A stretch of DNA of 64,000 nucleotides from Dictyobacter formicarum (GCF_016587435.1 NZ_BNJJ01000017.1:62001-126000); one strand, 5' to 3'; positions 1 to 9,566 are shown, counted from the stretch's first letter. Notes: generated by a model from the sequence alone, not told the origin. Numbers and translations: made by a program.

Positions 1-160
1 GGAAGGTATCCGTCAGGGGTATTTTCGAGCCGACCTCAATCCGGCCCTGACTGCCCATACCATCATGTCCTTCTTCAAGGGCGCCACCCTGCAATTAGGG
101 ATGCCGCATGAAGAGCTAGAACAGACCGTGGCTCAATTTGAGCGCTTATTGCTCGCTTGA
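1..160 (+). CDS. TetR-family regulator, C-terminal end (partial)
   Basis: The window opens inside a reading frame (codons from base 2) that ends in TGA at 158-160. The 52 visible residues include a GIRQGYFRADLNP stretch, then a hydrophobic helix and an acidic C-terminal helix. This resembles the ligand-binding end of TetR/AcrR repressors, where a G-x-x-x-G-x-x-R-x-D pattern precedes the last helices. The DNA-binding half lies outside the window, so the family call rests only on this tail. Confidence 0.5.
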   Translation, partial: EGIRQGYFRADLNPALTAHTIMSFFKGATLQLGMPHEELEQTVAQFERLLLA

Positions 161-756
161 TCGACGCCTGCCTATGAATCATTCGCGAGTGCTCAAGCGC
201 GATTCCCTCGGGAAGATTTGTGTTTGAGAAGTGCATATGGCGAGATGCAGCCGCACCTACGTGTTGTCCGTTCGTCGGCCCTGCACCTTGCCATACGTGC
301 ATGGTCCAAAAATTCCCCTTCTATCGAGAATGGGTGATGAGCGACTGCCGAAGATTTGCACTATGGGCCATATCTGTGGAAGGGAACAATATTGGAATTT
401 TAGGAAAATGCGCCGCGAAGGTTGTTTAGGTGAGTATTCCTGTTCTATAATAAGATATGTAATCTTTTTAGTATAGAATAACGTCATGTGCATTTTATTA
501 TCAGGACTGTGTCCAGCCAGTGAGCGCAGCAGGCGTGGGGTGCCAGAGAAAACACGCGCACATGTCAGAGTAATCAGGGAGAGAGGCATACCAGGCATGA
601 AGTTCCAGCCATGATGCAAACCTGGCGTGATCTGCTGGCCCAGATTAGCCAGAATGAAGAAGTAAGGCTAGATCTGAATTGCCTGGTAGAGGCTCGAAGA
701 TAAATTGCTAGGGCGCTTCTTGCCAGATGGGCAGTAGACGGTTGCCCGGCTACATC
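161..756. other. Spacer, no convincing gene
   Basis: About 600 bases lie between the TetR tail and the S53 peptidase terminator. A 30-codon ORF at 611-703 (+) starts MMQTWRDLLAQIS. This resembles the first helix of HTH proteins common in Ktedonobacteria, but it stops at once, so it is at most a remnant. Nothing else is supportable. Confidence 0.4.
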
Positions 757-788
757 AAAAGAGCCAGCCAGGTGATCCTGGCTGGCTC
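757..788 (-). terminator. Rho-independent terminator of the S53 peptidase gene
   Basis: A perfect 12-bp inverted repeat (gagccagccagg / cctggctggctc) with loop TGAT spans 761-788. On the minus strand it is followed by TTTT. It sits 35 bases past the peptidase stop codon. Confidence 0.85.
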
Positions 789-822
789 TTACTACCCTCA
801 AGAGGGTATCCGTTCAAATTGA

Positions 823-2016
823 TTAGAAGGCGCCGATACCATCGGGGCTACCAAGGCCGGTCGGACCATCATAGCCTGCACCCGCGGTACACAGATAGCT
901 ACCACCGCAGGAACCATTGCTGCCGCTGGTCACGTCGAACAGGCTGCCTGTGTTGCTGTAAAGCGACTGGGCGGCGTTGACGCTGCTGGCATTGCCGGCC
1001 AGGGCATAGACGCTGGCAATGATCGGAGATGCCACGCTAGTACCACCAAAGACCAGCCAGCCAGAAGAACCATAGGTATCGTAGACCGAGACGCCGGTGT
1101 TAGGATCAGCCACCGCCGAGACGTCGGCAACTGTACGGCGACTGCAACCGGTATCCGTCTGCCAGGATGGTTTAGGCTGATACGCGCTACAACCGCTGCC
1201 CGCGCCATTCCAGGCGGTCTCGCTCCAACCACGAGCATTGCTGCTCTTCGACAGCGAGGTACCACCCACCGACACCACAGTATTGTAGGCTGCAGGTGCC
1301 TCTACACCATAGCCGCTATCGCCGGCACTGGCCGTAATGACATGGCCGGGATGATTATAGTAGGAGGCATATCTGGCATCGCTGCTAGACTCGTTGCCGC
1401 CATAACTATTACTTACCGTATTGGCTCCCAGCTTGACGGCTGTATTGACCGCAGTGCCCAGGCTGGCGATAGAGGTTTTTGACGCCTCAACCAATAAAAT
1501 GTGGCAGTTGGGGCAGATCGCGCTCACCATATCCAGGTCCAGCGAAATCTCTTGTGCCCAACCAACGTTGGGGGCCGGATATTTGGCGCCGCCATTCTGA
1601 TTGACTTTGCGGAAACAGCCATTGGCCGTCGTACAGGCAGGCAGGCCAAACTGGGAACGATAGACTGCCAAATCCTTTTCCGCATTGGGATCATCGTAGG
1701 CATCCACAATCGCTACCGTCTGTCCACTGCCCGCGCTGGCGGACGGCAATTTATAGGCGGATTGCAAATTGACGGGATTGAGACCGGAAGGGGCACTATT
1801 CGGCATGGCATTCCCGTTTTTGCTGTCAATCTGGATGGCAGTACAATGGGCGTTACCAACCAGGGCAACACCACAAACATGGTGGGAAATTAACGCGTGC
1901 AGCAATCTGGTCGGTTGCGATTGCGGTTGCGCGAATACACGAGCACCGGTGGTGATGCCCGCCACAATGAGTATGACAGCAGTTATTAAGTAGAAGGGGA
2001 GCTGAAGTTTGCGCAA
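823..2016 (-). CDS. Secreted S53 (sedolisin/kumamolisin-like) serine-carboxyl peptidase
   Basis: A 397-residue endopeptidase predicted to be exported. The N-terminus is a signal peptide: RK, then a hydrophobic stretch, then a VFA-Q cleavage-like site. Family S53 catalytic residues are visible: Glu156 and Asp160 in QEISLDLDM, the oxyanion Asp233 in ASAGDSG, and Ser327 in the GGTSVASP motif. The C-terminus carries the calcium-binding pattern FDVTSG...GYDGPTGLGSP. The large N-terminal prodomain of typical kumamolisins is missing; only about 60 residues precede the catalytic domain. The start is a TTG at 2016, preceded 5-6 bases upstream by GGAAAGGAAG; an upstream in-frame ATG has no ribosome site. 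The gene stands alone with its own terminator. S53 enzymes usually work extracellularly at acid pH. Confidence 0.9.
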   Translation of the reverse strand: MRKLQLPFYLITAVILIVAGITTGARVFAQPQSQPTRLLHALISHHVCGVALVGNAHCTAIQIDSKNGNAMPNSAPSGLNPVNLQSAYKLPSASAGSGQTVAIVDAYDDPNAEKDLAVYRSQFGLPACTTANGCFRKVNQNGGAKYPAPNVGWAQEISLDLDMVSAICPNCHILLVEASKTSIASLGTAVNTAVKLGANTVSNSYGGNESSSDARYASYYNHPGHVITASAGDSGYGVEAPAAYNTVVSVGGTSLSKSSNARGWSETAWNGAGSGCSAYQPKPSWQTDTGCSRRTVADVSAVADPNTGVSVYDTYGSSGWLVFGGTSVASPIIASVYALAGNASSVNAAQSLYSNTGSLFDVTSGSNGSCGGSYLCTAGAGYDGPTGLGSPDGIGAF

Positions 2017-2646
2017 AACGGCTTCCTTTCCGTTGATACAATATGTCACACGTAGCCCATCATAGCTCATTCATTTGATCGTACAACAGGTAGACCATAT
2101 ATAGCCGACAGGCCGAGAGACACGCAATGGGCCTGATATTGTATCAATATTAAGTAGTAAATAGAAAGAGGAGCATCGCTACGCCATAATTTTGTATGTG
2201 TAACAAAGAGTGTCAAATACAAATAGTATGAAAGCTACTATAGTATCGTTTGGCTCCTCAACACTCTTGCCATGAAGTATTGGCTATAAAGTGGCAAAAG
2301 TCAATATGTGTGATAAATTTTTTTATGAAAAAGAGATACATTTTTCATCTATAATTTACAAAAATTTTGTAGATATTTGTGGCTCTGAGCTAGTTAGAAT
2401 AGAGTATCAAGCACAATATAAAAAAATCGTCCCAGCTGAATTTTTAGTATATCCAACCAGGACGAATAGGCTAGCAAGAGTAGCTATTGCATGCTAACGT
2501 TCTTGTATCAAGAGGCAAGACTATGCTTTCTATCCATAGATTTTTTGCTGCAAAAGAAGGTACAATAGCTGAGAATGCTTCTTGTGCTTTTGCCCTGGAA
2601 GATCGCTCGTATTTGTTTTTCCTGACTGAGAAAGAAACACGCCTTC
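2017..2646. other. AT-rich divergent intergenic region
   Basis: About 630 bases separate the peptidase from the divergent oxidoreductase. They are visibly AT-rich with long A and T runs. Short ORFs here have no ribosome site and unconvincing composition. The promoters of both flanking genes presumably lie in this stretch, but no strong -35/-10 pair stands out. Confidence 0.5.
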
Positions 2647-3747
2647 ATGACACAAAGGATCTATCTGGTTGGCGCGGGAATCATTGCGCGCACGCATGCG
2701 GCCGCTATCAAGGGCTTGTCTGCTACTGAGCCTATCCAGCTGTCTGTGGCTGATCCCAATGCGGCGACGTTAAGCGCTTTTGCTAACCAGTTTCCAGCAG
2801 CTCGGACTTTTACCGATGCCGCCAGCATGCTGGCTGAAGATGCGGCTGAAGATGATATCGTGGTGGTTGCTACGCCGCCGTCTACCCACCATGAACTGGC
2901 CTGTGCCGCCCTGGAGAGCGGACGCCATGTGCTGTGCGAGAAGCCGCTGGCCATGGATAGAGCAGAGGCGCGCGCGATGTTTGCGCTGGCCCTGCAACGA
3001 CAACGCCTGCTCGGCTGTTGTAGTGTGCGTTATTTCGGCTGGTCCCCATTTGAAGAGACGCGTCGCCTGCTCAAAGAAGAGATCCTGGGCTCCATCTACC
3101 ACGTGCGCTTCACGTTCCTGGAGCAACGCAATCGGCCGGGCATTGAGTACCAGCCAGAGACGCTCTGGTTTCTGGATCGAGCTAAGAGTGGTGGTGGCAC
3201 CTTGATGGATCGCGCACCCTACGAATTCAGCCTGCTCAACTCCCTCTTCCAGCCTGTGCGAGTGGATGTCCTGAACGCCTGGCTGGCCGATCCTCTGACC
3301 GCGCTCAGTTTGCCCCAGACAGCCATCAACGACGTTGAGCAGCATGCTGGCGCCACCCTGCGCTATTACCTGCAGGACGGGACGACGTTTATCATGCATT
3401 ATGAACGCGCTTCTGGCACACACAGTACGGAGCAGGCTGATATTGAGATCACGGGCCTCAAAGGCGCGGTACGCTGGGACTGGCCGCACCGGCGTGCGCG
3501 CAAAACGCTGTCCCACACCTATGATCACGCCGGACAGGCCGAGACAAAGACCATCACTTTTCCCGCCTATTATCAAGGGCCTGTGCCATTTCTGGATAAG
3601 CCGCTCCACTACTTCTACCAGCGCGTCCACGGCCAGGACTCGCCCGCCGTCGTCAATGAGCAGGCCCTCTTTAACTTTTCCTGTGTACGTGCCATCTATG
3701 ACTGCGCCAGCACGCAGCAAGTACAAACGATTGTCGCTGGCGAATAA
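2647..3747 (+). CDS. Gfo/Idh/MocA family NAD(P)-dependent oxidoreductase
   Basis: A 366-residue protein with an N-terminal Rossmann fold (YLVGAGIIARTHAAAIKG near residues 4-21) and the family signature CEKPLAM near residue 98. It also has the C-terminal alpha/beta domain typical of glucose-fructose oxidoreductase and inositol dehydrogenase relatives. Members oxidise or reduce sugars, inositols or related cyclic compounds with a bound nicotinamide cofactor. The substrate cannot be told from the sequence. The gene is single and is followed 15 bases later by a strong bidirectional terminator, so it is not co-transcribed with the convergent catalase. Confidence 0.88.
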   Translation: MTQRIYLVGAGIIARTHAAAIKGLSATEPIQLSVADPNAATLSAFANQFPAARTFTDAASMLAEDAAEDDIVVVATPPSTHHELACAALESGRHVLCEKPLAMDRAEARAMFALALQRQRLLGCCSVRYFGWSPFEETRRLLKEEILGSIYHVRFTFLEQRNRPGIEYQPETLWFLDRAKSGGGTLMDRAPYEFSLLNSLFQPVRVDVLNAWLADPLTALSLPQTAINDVEQHAGATLRYYLQDGTTFIMHYERASGTHSTEQADIEITGLKGAVRWDWPHRRARKTLSHTYDHAGQAETKTITFPAYYQGPVPFLDKPLHYFYQRVHGQDSPAVVNEQALFNFSCVRAIYDCASTQQVQTIVAGE

Positions 3748-3761
3748 GCCAGTCGCATAGC

Positions 3762-3801
3762 AAAAAGAGATGCAGAACCGCATGGCTCCGCATCTCTTTT
3801 T
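3762..3801. terminator. Bidirectional terminator between oxidoreductase and catalase
   Basis: The inverted repeat aaaaagagatgc / gcatctcttttt has 12-bp arms (3762-3773 and 3790-3801). It gives a T-run on either strand and serves two convergent genes. Confidence 0.9.
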
Positions 3802-3820
3802 GTGTGTTAATCAATGACAC

Positions 3821-5317
3821 CTAGGGGCGCTGGGCGCTTTCCAGTGGCACATCTACGCTAATGCCAAGGCCTTGAGCGATACGGGTACCGAGGTCGCGGT
3901 CAACCTGGAGCCAGAGCTTGATAGCTCGTTCCTGGATGAACTTCTCGACATCCTGGCTCATGTGGCCTACGATATTGCTGACCATGTGATCCCGATCGGT
4001 CTGCGACAGGACCTTGCGATAGAGGGTGCCGGCCTGACCGAAGTCGTCGTCTTCCGCATGCAGTGCATAGGCGCTGCGGACGATCTCTCCATTGGCTTCC
4101 CAGCTGGGTTCAATGATATTGGGGTTGGCCTGCGGACCACCGTAGCTATTGGGCGCATAGACAGGCTGGTTGCCGTTATGACGATAGCGCATTGCGCCAT
4201 CCTTATTATAGCTATGAACCCCGCTCTTCGGCTGATTGACCGGCAACTGTAGGTAATTAGGCCCGATGCGATGGCGATGGGTATCGGGATAGCTAAAGAG
4301 GCGACCGAGCAACATCTTATCCGGGCTGGGTCCAATACCAGGGACCATATTGGCAGGCTCAAAGGAGGCCTGCTCGATCTCGGCAAAGAAGTTCTCCGGA
4401 TTGCGATCCAGCACCAGGCGACCAACCTCGATAGGCGGATAATCGCTGTGCGGCCAGACCTTGGTCAGGTCAAAGGGATTGAAGCGGTAATTGGCAGCAT
4501 CCGCAAAAGGCATGATCTGCATTTCCAGGCGCCAGACGGGGAAATCTTTTTTATTGATCGACTTGCGCAGGTCGCGACGATGGTAGTCGGGGTCCTGTGC
4601 GACCATGGCTTTGGCATCGGAGTCGGTGAAATTCTGAATGCCCTGTTCAGTTTTGAAGTGATACTTGACCCAGAACTTCTCGCCGCCCGCATTGATCCAC
4701 ATAAAGGTGTGGCTACCATAGCCATTCATATGGCGGTAGGTTCGGGGAATGCCGCGATCAGTCATCAGGAATGTCACCTGGTGAATCACCTCGGGTGAGA
4801 GGGACCAGAAATCCCATTGCGCATTATTGCTGCGCATATCCGTATCTGGCATGCGCTTCTGCGAATGGATGAAGTCCGAGAACTTTGATGGGTCGCGCAC
4901 AAAAAAGATCGGTGTGTTGTTGCCGACCAGGTCGTAGTTGCCTTCTTCTGTATAGAATTTGATGGCAAAACCACGCGGGTCGCGCACCGTATCGGCTGAA
5001 CCCAATTCACCGGCTACGGTGGAGAAGCGTGCCAGAACCGGGGTACGCTTGCCGACTTGATTGAGGAAAGCCGCGCTCGTCCATTGAGTAACATCAGCTG
5101 TGACCTCGAAATAGCCAAACGCGCCACTTCCCTTAGCATGGACCACGCGCTCAGGCACACGCTCACGGTTAAATTGGGCCATCTTCTGAATTAAATAGTG
5201 GTCCTGTAATACCAATGGCCCATTGGGACCTACCGAGAGAGAATGCTCATCACTGGTGGCAGGAATACCGGCATCAGTAGTGGTAACGGGTGGCTTTTTT
5301 TCGAAATTATCGCTCAC
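3821..5317 (-). CDS. katA: Monofunctional haem catalase
   Basis: A 498-residue catalase converting hydrogen peroxide to water and oxygen. Visible landmarks are the distal His60 in RVVHAKGSGAFG, the Asn of DLVGNNTPIFFVRDP, and the proximal haem Tyr in the signature LFSYPDTHRHRIGPNY. The length fits small-subunit (clade 3-like) catalases without the C-terminal flavodoxin-like domain of large catalases. The start is GTG at 5317, five bases after GGAGG; an upstream in-frame TTG overlaps that ribosome site and is unlikely. The gene is monocistronic. The roughly 630-base upstream spacer is unusually long and may hold regulation, but no operator was recognised. Confidence 0.95.
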   Translation of the reverse strand: MSDNFEKKPPVTTTDAGIPATSDEHSLSVGPNGPLVLQDHYLIQKMAQFNRERVPERVVHAKGSGAFGYFEVTADVTQWTSAAFLNQVGKRTPVLARFSTVAGELGSADTVRDPRGFAIKFYTEEGNYDLVGNNTPIFFVRDPSKFSDFIHSQKRMPDTDMRSNNAQWDFWSLSPEVIHQVTFLMTDRGIPRTYRHMNGYGSHTFMWINAGGEKFWVKYHFKTEQGIQNFTDSDAKAMVAQDPDYHRRDLRKSINKKDFPVWRLEMQIMPFADAANYRFNPFDLTKVWPHSDYPPIEVGRLVLDRNPENFFAEIEQASFEPANMVPGIGPSPDKMLLGRLFSYPDTHRHRIGPNYLQLPVNQPKSGVHSYNKDGAMRYRHNGNQPVYAPNSYGGPQANPNIIEPSWEANGEIVRSAYALHAEDDDFGQAGTLYRKVLSQTDRDHMVSNIVGHMSQDVEKFIQERAIKLWLQVDRDLGTRIAQGLGISVDVPLESAQRP

Positions 5318-5949
5318 TTTTACCTCCAAGTTACTTATCAGGCATCAGTTGAAACCTGTTTATCTGGCAATTAATCCAGCACAATGTTTTTTTGCTAGAT
5401 CGATTCTGTAGTATTGAATCCGAAATTTCTACTGAGGCCCTGTCTCTCATAAGGCTATTGCATGTATACATGCCAGCTCAAATGGTCTCAGTATCGAATT
5501 GTTCTATTTTAACACATTTTGAGTAACTAATTTTTACCATGTTTCAGGCCTCATTCCATTCTAGCAGATACTCACGTTGAGATGCAAGAATATACTCACG
5601 ATGTAAAATTATTGGCGGACTAAATAATTTACCAACAATATATTTAACCTGTTTTTTGGCGCTGCGCGCCTGATAGTTTGTATACCTTCAGACATTCAGT
5701 TTACCATCATCAAGTAATTCAGCTGAAAAGATCTTTAATTTCTGTATTTTGTGTAGCATATTCTTCAGAGAATGGCAGTATTGCCGGGAAGTATGCATAT
5801 TCGCTTGACATACCTGTGTTAAAGATATATCTTCCTCAGAAGAAAGAGTGAGCCCCTTTGGTGCCCTACCGAATCAGTTGCGCTGGAGCAACTGGCATGG
5901 ATGCAGTGTTTGTGTTTTATAGCGGTATTTTAAGGAAAGGGACTTTGCG
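5318..5949. other. Long spacer between catalase and padR
   Basis: About 630 bases without a supportable gene, AT-rich in the middle (5500-5830). The promoters of the divergent catalase and PadR genes must lie here. No clear palindrome was seen. Confidence 0.5.
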
Positions 5950-6606
5950 ATGAAAGAAAACGTATACCATCATGGTGAAGCGAGGCGGCCCGCAGGAAGT
6001 GGGCATAAGCATGCGTACCGCCGCCACCACTATTCCTGGCACGATGAAGACGTGCGAGAAGAGGGGAACGGACACAAGCATAATGGACGCAAGGAGCGCC
6101 TGGAGCGAGGAATGTTACGCTATCTCCTGCTTGAGGCGCTACGGCACTCTGCTATGCATGGATATGAGATGATCAAATGGTTCGAGGAGCGCACCTATGG
6201 CAAATATTCTCCGAGCCCGGGGACTGTCTATCCCACATTGCAACTGCTACAGGATCAAGGCTTTATCCAGGCGCAGAAACAGGTTGAGCGTAGCGTGTAC
6301 TCTCTAACAGAAAACGGCCGGAGCGAACTGGCTACCCATGCGAACTTGATCGCAGATTTCTGGGAGCGCTATGCGCGTCCGGCCCCCTCGTATGCGACTC
6401 TGCCAGAGGTCAGTTTCCTTCGAGAAGAGCTGAGCGACTTAAACCGCGTCGTAGAGCAAGGTTGGCCCTGCGCCATCCAGCATGACAATCCCGAGGCAAT
6501 TCTCCAGATGCGCCATGCGCTTGAAGGCTGCCAGAATGAGATCCGCTCCATTATCAGTCAATGCAGCGCATCCCATGCAGCTACACCTTCTGAAGTGCAG
6601 GAATAA
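5950..6606 (+). CDS. PadR-family regulator with a histidine-rich N-terminal extension
   Basis: A 218-residue protein. Residues about 50-130 form a PadR winged helix: MLRYLLLEALRHSAMHGYEMIKWFEE, then SPSPGTVYPTLQLLQDQGFI, then a wing ending in YSLTENGRSEL. A helical C-terminal region mediates dimerisation in this family. Ahead of the domain is an extension with nine histidines (7, 8, 19, 21, 26, 27, 31, 42, 44), often as HH or HxH. E. coli YqjI, a nickel-responsive PadR protein, likewise carries a metal-binding extension before its winged helix, so metal sensing is a reasonable inference here. AAGGAAAGGG lies upstream of the ATG. The 3' end overlaps the convergent P450 gene by 26 bases. Confidence 0.9.
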   Translation: MKENVYHHGEARRPAGSGHKHAYRRHHYSWHDEDVREEGNGHKHNGRKERLERGMLRYLLLEALRHSAMHGYEMIKWFEERTYGKYSPSPGTVYPTLQLLQDQGFIQAQKQVERSVYSLTENGRSELATHANLIADFWERYARPAPSYATLPEVSFLREELSDLNRVVEQGWPCAIQHDNPEAILQMRHALEGCQNEIRSIISQCSASHAATPSEVQE

Positions 6607-7951
6607 GCATATCATTTGCATCCAGGCGCATCGGCATCCCGTACCTGGGGCGCAGCGTCACCAATGGTTGAAAAACGACGCGTGCCCCAGGTGCCAGTTG
6701 GGGGACAAAGCGTTGGAAGATCGTGGCCAGCAGGAGCCTGGTTTCTAATTGGGCAAAAGGCATTCCAATGCAGATGCGTGGACCCAGCCCAAACGGGAAG
6801 TAGGCTCCCTGTGGGATCGTTTGTCCAGACTGCTTATCCCAGCGTTCCGGACGAAAATTTTCGGGATCGCCCCAGACGTCGGGCAGGTTGTGAACGACCC
6901 ACTGGCTGAGAATCGTTATGGTATGAGCTGGAATGTGATAGCCGTCCAGCTCAAAATCTTCAATGGCTATGCGTGCCTGGCGCCAGGCGGGCGGATAGAA
7001 GCGCCAGGCCTCATTAATCACGGCTTCCAGATAAGGTAAGGCCGGCAGATCGTCCAGCGTGGGAAGCCGGCCACCCAGCACCGTTTGTAGCTCGGCCAGT
7101 AATTTGGCGCGCACATGCGGATGCTGTGAGAGGAGATAAAGGGTCCAGGACAATGTATTCTGGGCCGTCTCATGTCCGGCGGCCACAAAGGTCAGCACAT
7201 GATCATGGATCTGCTTATCCGACATGGCGCCTGCCTCGTTTTTCTGCGCTGCCAGCAGCATTGAGAGCACATCACCGGTATCCTGCCCCGTTTTTCTGCG
7301 CTGCGCAATCAGGTTATAGACAAAAGTGTCGATGGTGCGCGCCCCTTCCTCGCGCTCGCGTTGGGCGGAGAAAGAAGGGATCAAACGTCCCATAATTGCT
7401 GAACGCTGTGGCCCATTGCTGATTACCACATCAAAGGCATGTCCCAGTTGTCTGGTTTGCTCGATCGAATCAACATCGAACAGCGTCTTGGTAATGATGC
7501 GCAGAGTCAGATACTGCATCTCGCTGGCCATATTGACCACCGACCCCGGCCGCCAGGCTTCTATCGTCTCCTGCGCATAGCGTGTCATGGTCGCCGCATA
7601 GCTATCCACCCGATGCTTATGAAAGGCAGGCTGCACCAGGCGACGCTGCTGACGATGTTGCTCGCCATCAATAGTAAGCAGGCCATCGCCCAGAAAGAGC
7701 TTCAAGCCTGCGCCGGTCGCGGTACCTGGTTTAATAAAATTGCGTGGATTCTCAACCAAAAAATAGCGGATATGTTCCGGGCGAAAACAAAAGAGGACCG
7801 GGCGTTTACCAACCATAGCAGTGGCCATGCCTCCATAGGTGCGCTCTAGATCCCGGAAAAACTGCAAGGGCCGCCGCTGAAAGTCTAGCAGGCTGCCGAT
7901 AAAGGGCAGCCCTTTGGGTCCTGGAGGGAGCGACGTCGCTGCTGTACTCAT
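6581..7951 (-). CDS. Cytochrome P450
   Basis: A 456-residue haem monooxygenase. It has a proline-rich entry (PPGPKGLPFIG), the I-helix oxygen-activation motif AGHETAQNT, the K-helix ExxR (EAWR), and the cysteine haem-ligand motif FGLGPRICIGM near residue 400. No transmembrane anchor precedes the PPGP segment, so it is a soluble bacterial form; pattern and length resemble the CYP102-like/fatty-acid-type group. No redox partner is encoded nearby. The start at 7951 follows GATGGAG; a longer in-frame ORF to 8113 runs through a repeat element and is not used. It converges on and overlaps padR by 26 bases, so transcription of one could interfere with the other. Confidence 0.93.
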   Translation of the reverse strand: MSTAATSLPPGPKGLPFIGSLLDFQRRPLQFFRDLERTYGGMATAMVGKRPVLFCFRPEHIRYFLVENPRNFIKPGTATGAGLKLFLGDGLLTIDGEQHRQQRRLVQPAFHKHRVDSYAATMTRYAQETIEAWRPGSVVNMASEMQYLTLRIITKTLFDVDSIEQTRQLGHAFDVVISNGPQRSAIMGRLIPSFSAQREREEGARTIDTFVYNLIAQRRKTGQDTGDVLSMLLAAQKNEAGAMSDKQIHDHVLTFVAAGHETAQNTLSWTLYLLSQHPHVRAKLLAELQTVLGGRLPTLDDLPALPYLEAVINEAWRFYPPAWRQARIAIEDFELDGYHIPAHTITILSQWVVHNLPDVWGDPENFRPERWDKQSGQTIPQGAYFPFGLGPRICIGMPFAQLETRLLLATIFQRFVPQLAPGARVVFQPLVTLRPRYGMPMRLDANDMLIPALQKV

Positions 7952-8011
7952 GTGTTGGCTCCATCTTCTTAAACAGAAGCAATAAACGCGTATTGATACA
8001 TAAAAAAACGT

Positions 8012-8216
8012 ATATTGCGATCCTTGCGGGCAACACATTTCATTTAGGCGAGAAGAAACACGACACGTAGGTTCGACCCTTGCGGTCGATTTGCCCCACC
8101 GTTTGTGGGGCAATCGAGGGCAAGCCTCGAACCTATGGGTTTTCGCTTTTCTTGTTGTGTTTGGTGCTTCGATATTCTCATAAATAAAATGTATTGTCCC
8201 TTGCGGGTGCTTTTAT
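8012..8216. repeat. Multi-arm intergenic repeat, copy A1
   Basis: The core 8068-8135 folds as a closed three-arm figure. The outer stem is taggtt (8068-8073) with aaccta (8130-8135). Arm 1 is cgacc-cttgc-ggtcg (8074-8088), arm 2 is gccccac-cgttt-gtggggc (8093-8111), and arm 3 is cgagg-gcaag-cctcg (8115-8129). An imperfect outer inverted repeat (aacacatttcatttagg... and ...ataaataaaatgtattgt) extends it to about 205 bases. Its right edge reaches the stop codon of the next minus-strand gene. Related copies lie at 43.5, 55.9, 57.0 and 63.6 kb. Confidence 0.8.
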
Positions 8217-9433
8217 ATGATGGGCATTTCGCTATTGCCTGGATTAAAGTGTTTCAGGATAACCAGCGGCTCCGTTGAGCTGTGGTTGCTGAGGGTGACG
8301 CCCTGCTGGGCTGCGGGCAGCGAGACAAAGAACTCATCCTCGGTCATCTCTCCAAAGCGGATCAGCGTTGGTGCCGAGATTGGATGCTTGCCGATGCGCC
8401 CATAGCCCTGAACGCAGATCAGGCCATACGCTCCTTCATCGCGCAGGGTGACACTGCGACCGGGTTGTACAGTGACTTCTTTGGCGCTAAAGAACTCGCT
8501 GCCATAGACGATCCAGTGCTCATTATAACCCGCAGCCTGCATCTCCTCCCGCGGGCGGGCCGCAATCGGAGTATGGAAACGCCGCTCTTTAAATTGAGGA
8601 TCGACGTTGGCCTCCCAATCCAGTAACGACAGGAGATAATCGTAATCCTCCCACTTATCCTCCGGCACATCCTTCACGAGCATGGAGCGATCAATGACCT
8701 GAAAATCGGCGACCAGGGACTGCCACATCGAGGATACATCGCTGGCGCGCTGCGGCTCGTAGGTGCAGAGTGTGCCCGGCGCATGGAGAATGCCGGTCGG
8801 TACGTCCCAGCCGGTACCAGTCGTCAGGCGATAAGCCTTCGAGAGCTGGAGCATGCCATTGTCGCCCTCATTCCAGCGTTTCAAGCAAGCTATGACCTGA
8901 TCTTTGGTAGTGCCGGGTTCCAGACCGAAAAAAGTATAAGGGAAGGCGTTGAGGGTAAAATTATACAGGGCCGGAAAATAATACGCTTCAGGTTTCCCGA
9001 CGCGACTAACATCGGCGGCCCGCTCATCGTTCTGGTGCAGATGGAATGGCAAAGGTTGCATATTGTCGAAGAACTTGCTGAACATCACCCAGCCACCATA
9101 GCGCTCAATAGCCTCCGTGCCCAGCACTTCTTTGCCAAGCAGTTCCAGGGCGTCGCGCAGCAGCACTTTTTGCTCGGCAACTGCGATAAAGCTCAATCCC
9201 TCATACTCGCTGGTCAAGGGACCATTATCGGCCCTGACCGTCGAGGCGAGCCAGCGCTCATCGATGCCGCCGCGCCGGGCGCCAAAGGCATACAGGTCGT
9301 TGGTATGCAGGCGTAAGCGGCGACCGGGTATACAGAAAACGCGCGGCACCCAGGTGGGTGTCAGACGTACAATGCCCTCCCCCTCCTCAAAAGCCTGGTG
9401 TGCTAATTGTAAGCTTTGCTGATCTGTCGTCAT
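8213..9433 (-). CDS. Phosphomannose-isomerase-like cupin protein
   Basis: A 406-residue protein starting MTTDQQSLQLAHQAFEEGEG. The central QPLPFHLHQNDE segment (about residue 145) carries the HxH metal ligands of type I mannose-6-phosphate isomerase cupins. It is followed by VGKPEAYYFP, similar to the substrate-side strand of that fold, and a second beta-rich cupin-like half lies near the C-terminus. Class I enzymes interconvert mannose-6-P and fructose-6-P, but spacing and flanks differ enough that the substrate is uncertain. A longer ORF to 9682 crosses the neighbouring terminator and is rejected. The ribosome site is weak. The stop codon lies in the edge of repeat A1. Confidence 0.7.
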   Translation of the reverse strand: MTTDQQSLQLAHQAFEEGEGIVRLTPTWVPRVFCIPGRRLRLHTNDLYAFGARRGGIDERWLASTVRADNGPLTSEYEGLSFIAVAEQKVLLRDALELLGKEVLGTEAIERYGGWVMFSKFFDNMQPLPFHLHQNDERAADVSRVGKPEAYYFPALYNFTLNAFPYTFFGLEPGTTKDQVIACLKRWNEGDNGMLQLSKAYRLTTGTGWDVPTGILHAPGTLCTYEPQRASDVSSMWQSLVADFQVIDRSMLVKDVPEDKWEDYDYLLSLLDWEANVDPQFKERRFHTPIAARPREEMQAAGYNEHWIVYGSEFFSAKEVTVQPGRSVTLRDEGAYGLICVQGYGRIGKHPISAPTLIRFGEMTEDEFFVSLPAAQQGVTLSNHSSTEPLVILKHFNPGNSEMPII

Positions 9434-9566
9434 TGGTAGGTAAACTCTTTCTGCTTCATCGAACGAATATGATACAACTATATATTCTATCTTCAATTGT
9501 AACCATACTAGCGCATGAAGCAAGAGAGGTGAAGGAAAGCCTTGCGAAGGACAGATGCCCAAAAGT

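Noticed and set aside
611..703. 30-codon ORF MMQTWRDLLAQIS...
   Set aside because: Only the first helix resembles HTH proteins of this group; too short to support a gene.
2770..3783. 337-codon minus-strand ORF
   Set aside because: Antisense shadow of the Gfo/Idh oxidoreductase; it runs through the terminator and has no recognisable domain.
8068..8135. tRNA-like cloverleaf
   Set aside because: It is of tRNA size with three arms, but all loops are five bases, there is no seven-base anticodon loop or T-loop consensus, and the same fold recurs elsewhere as a repeat.
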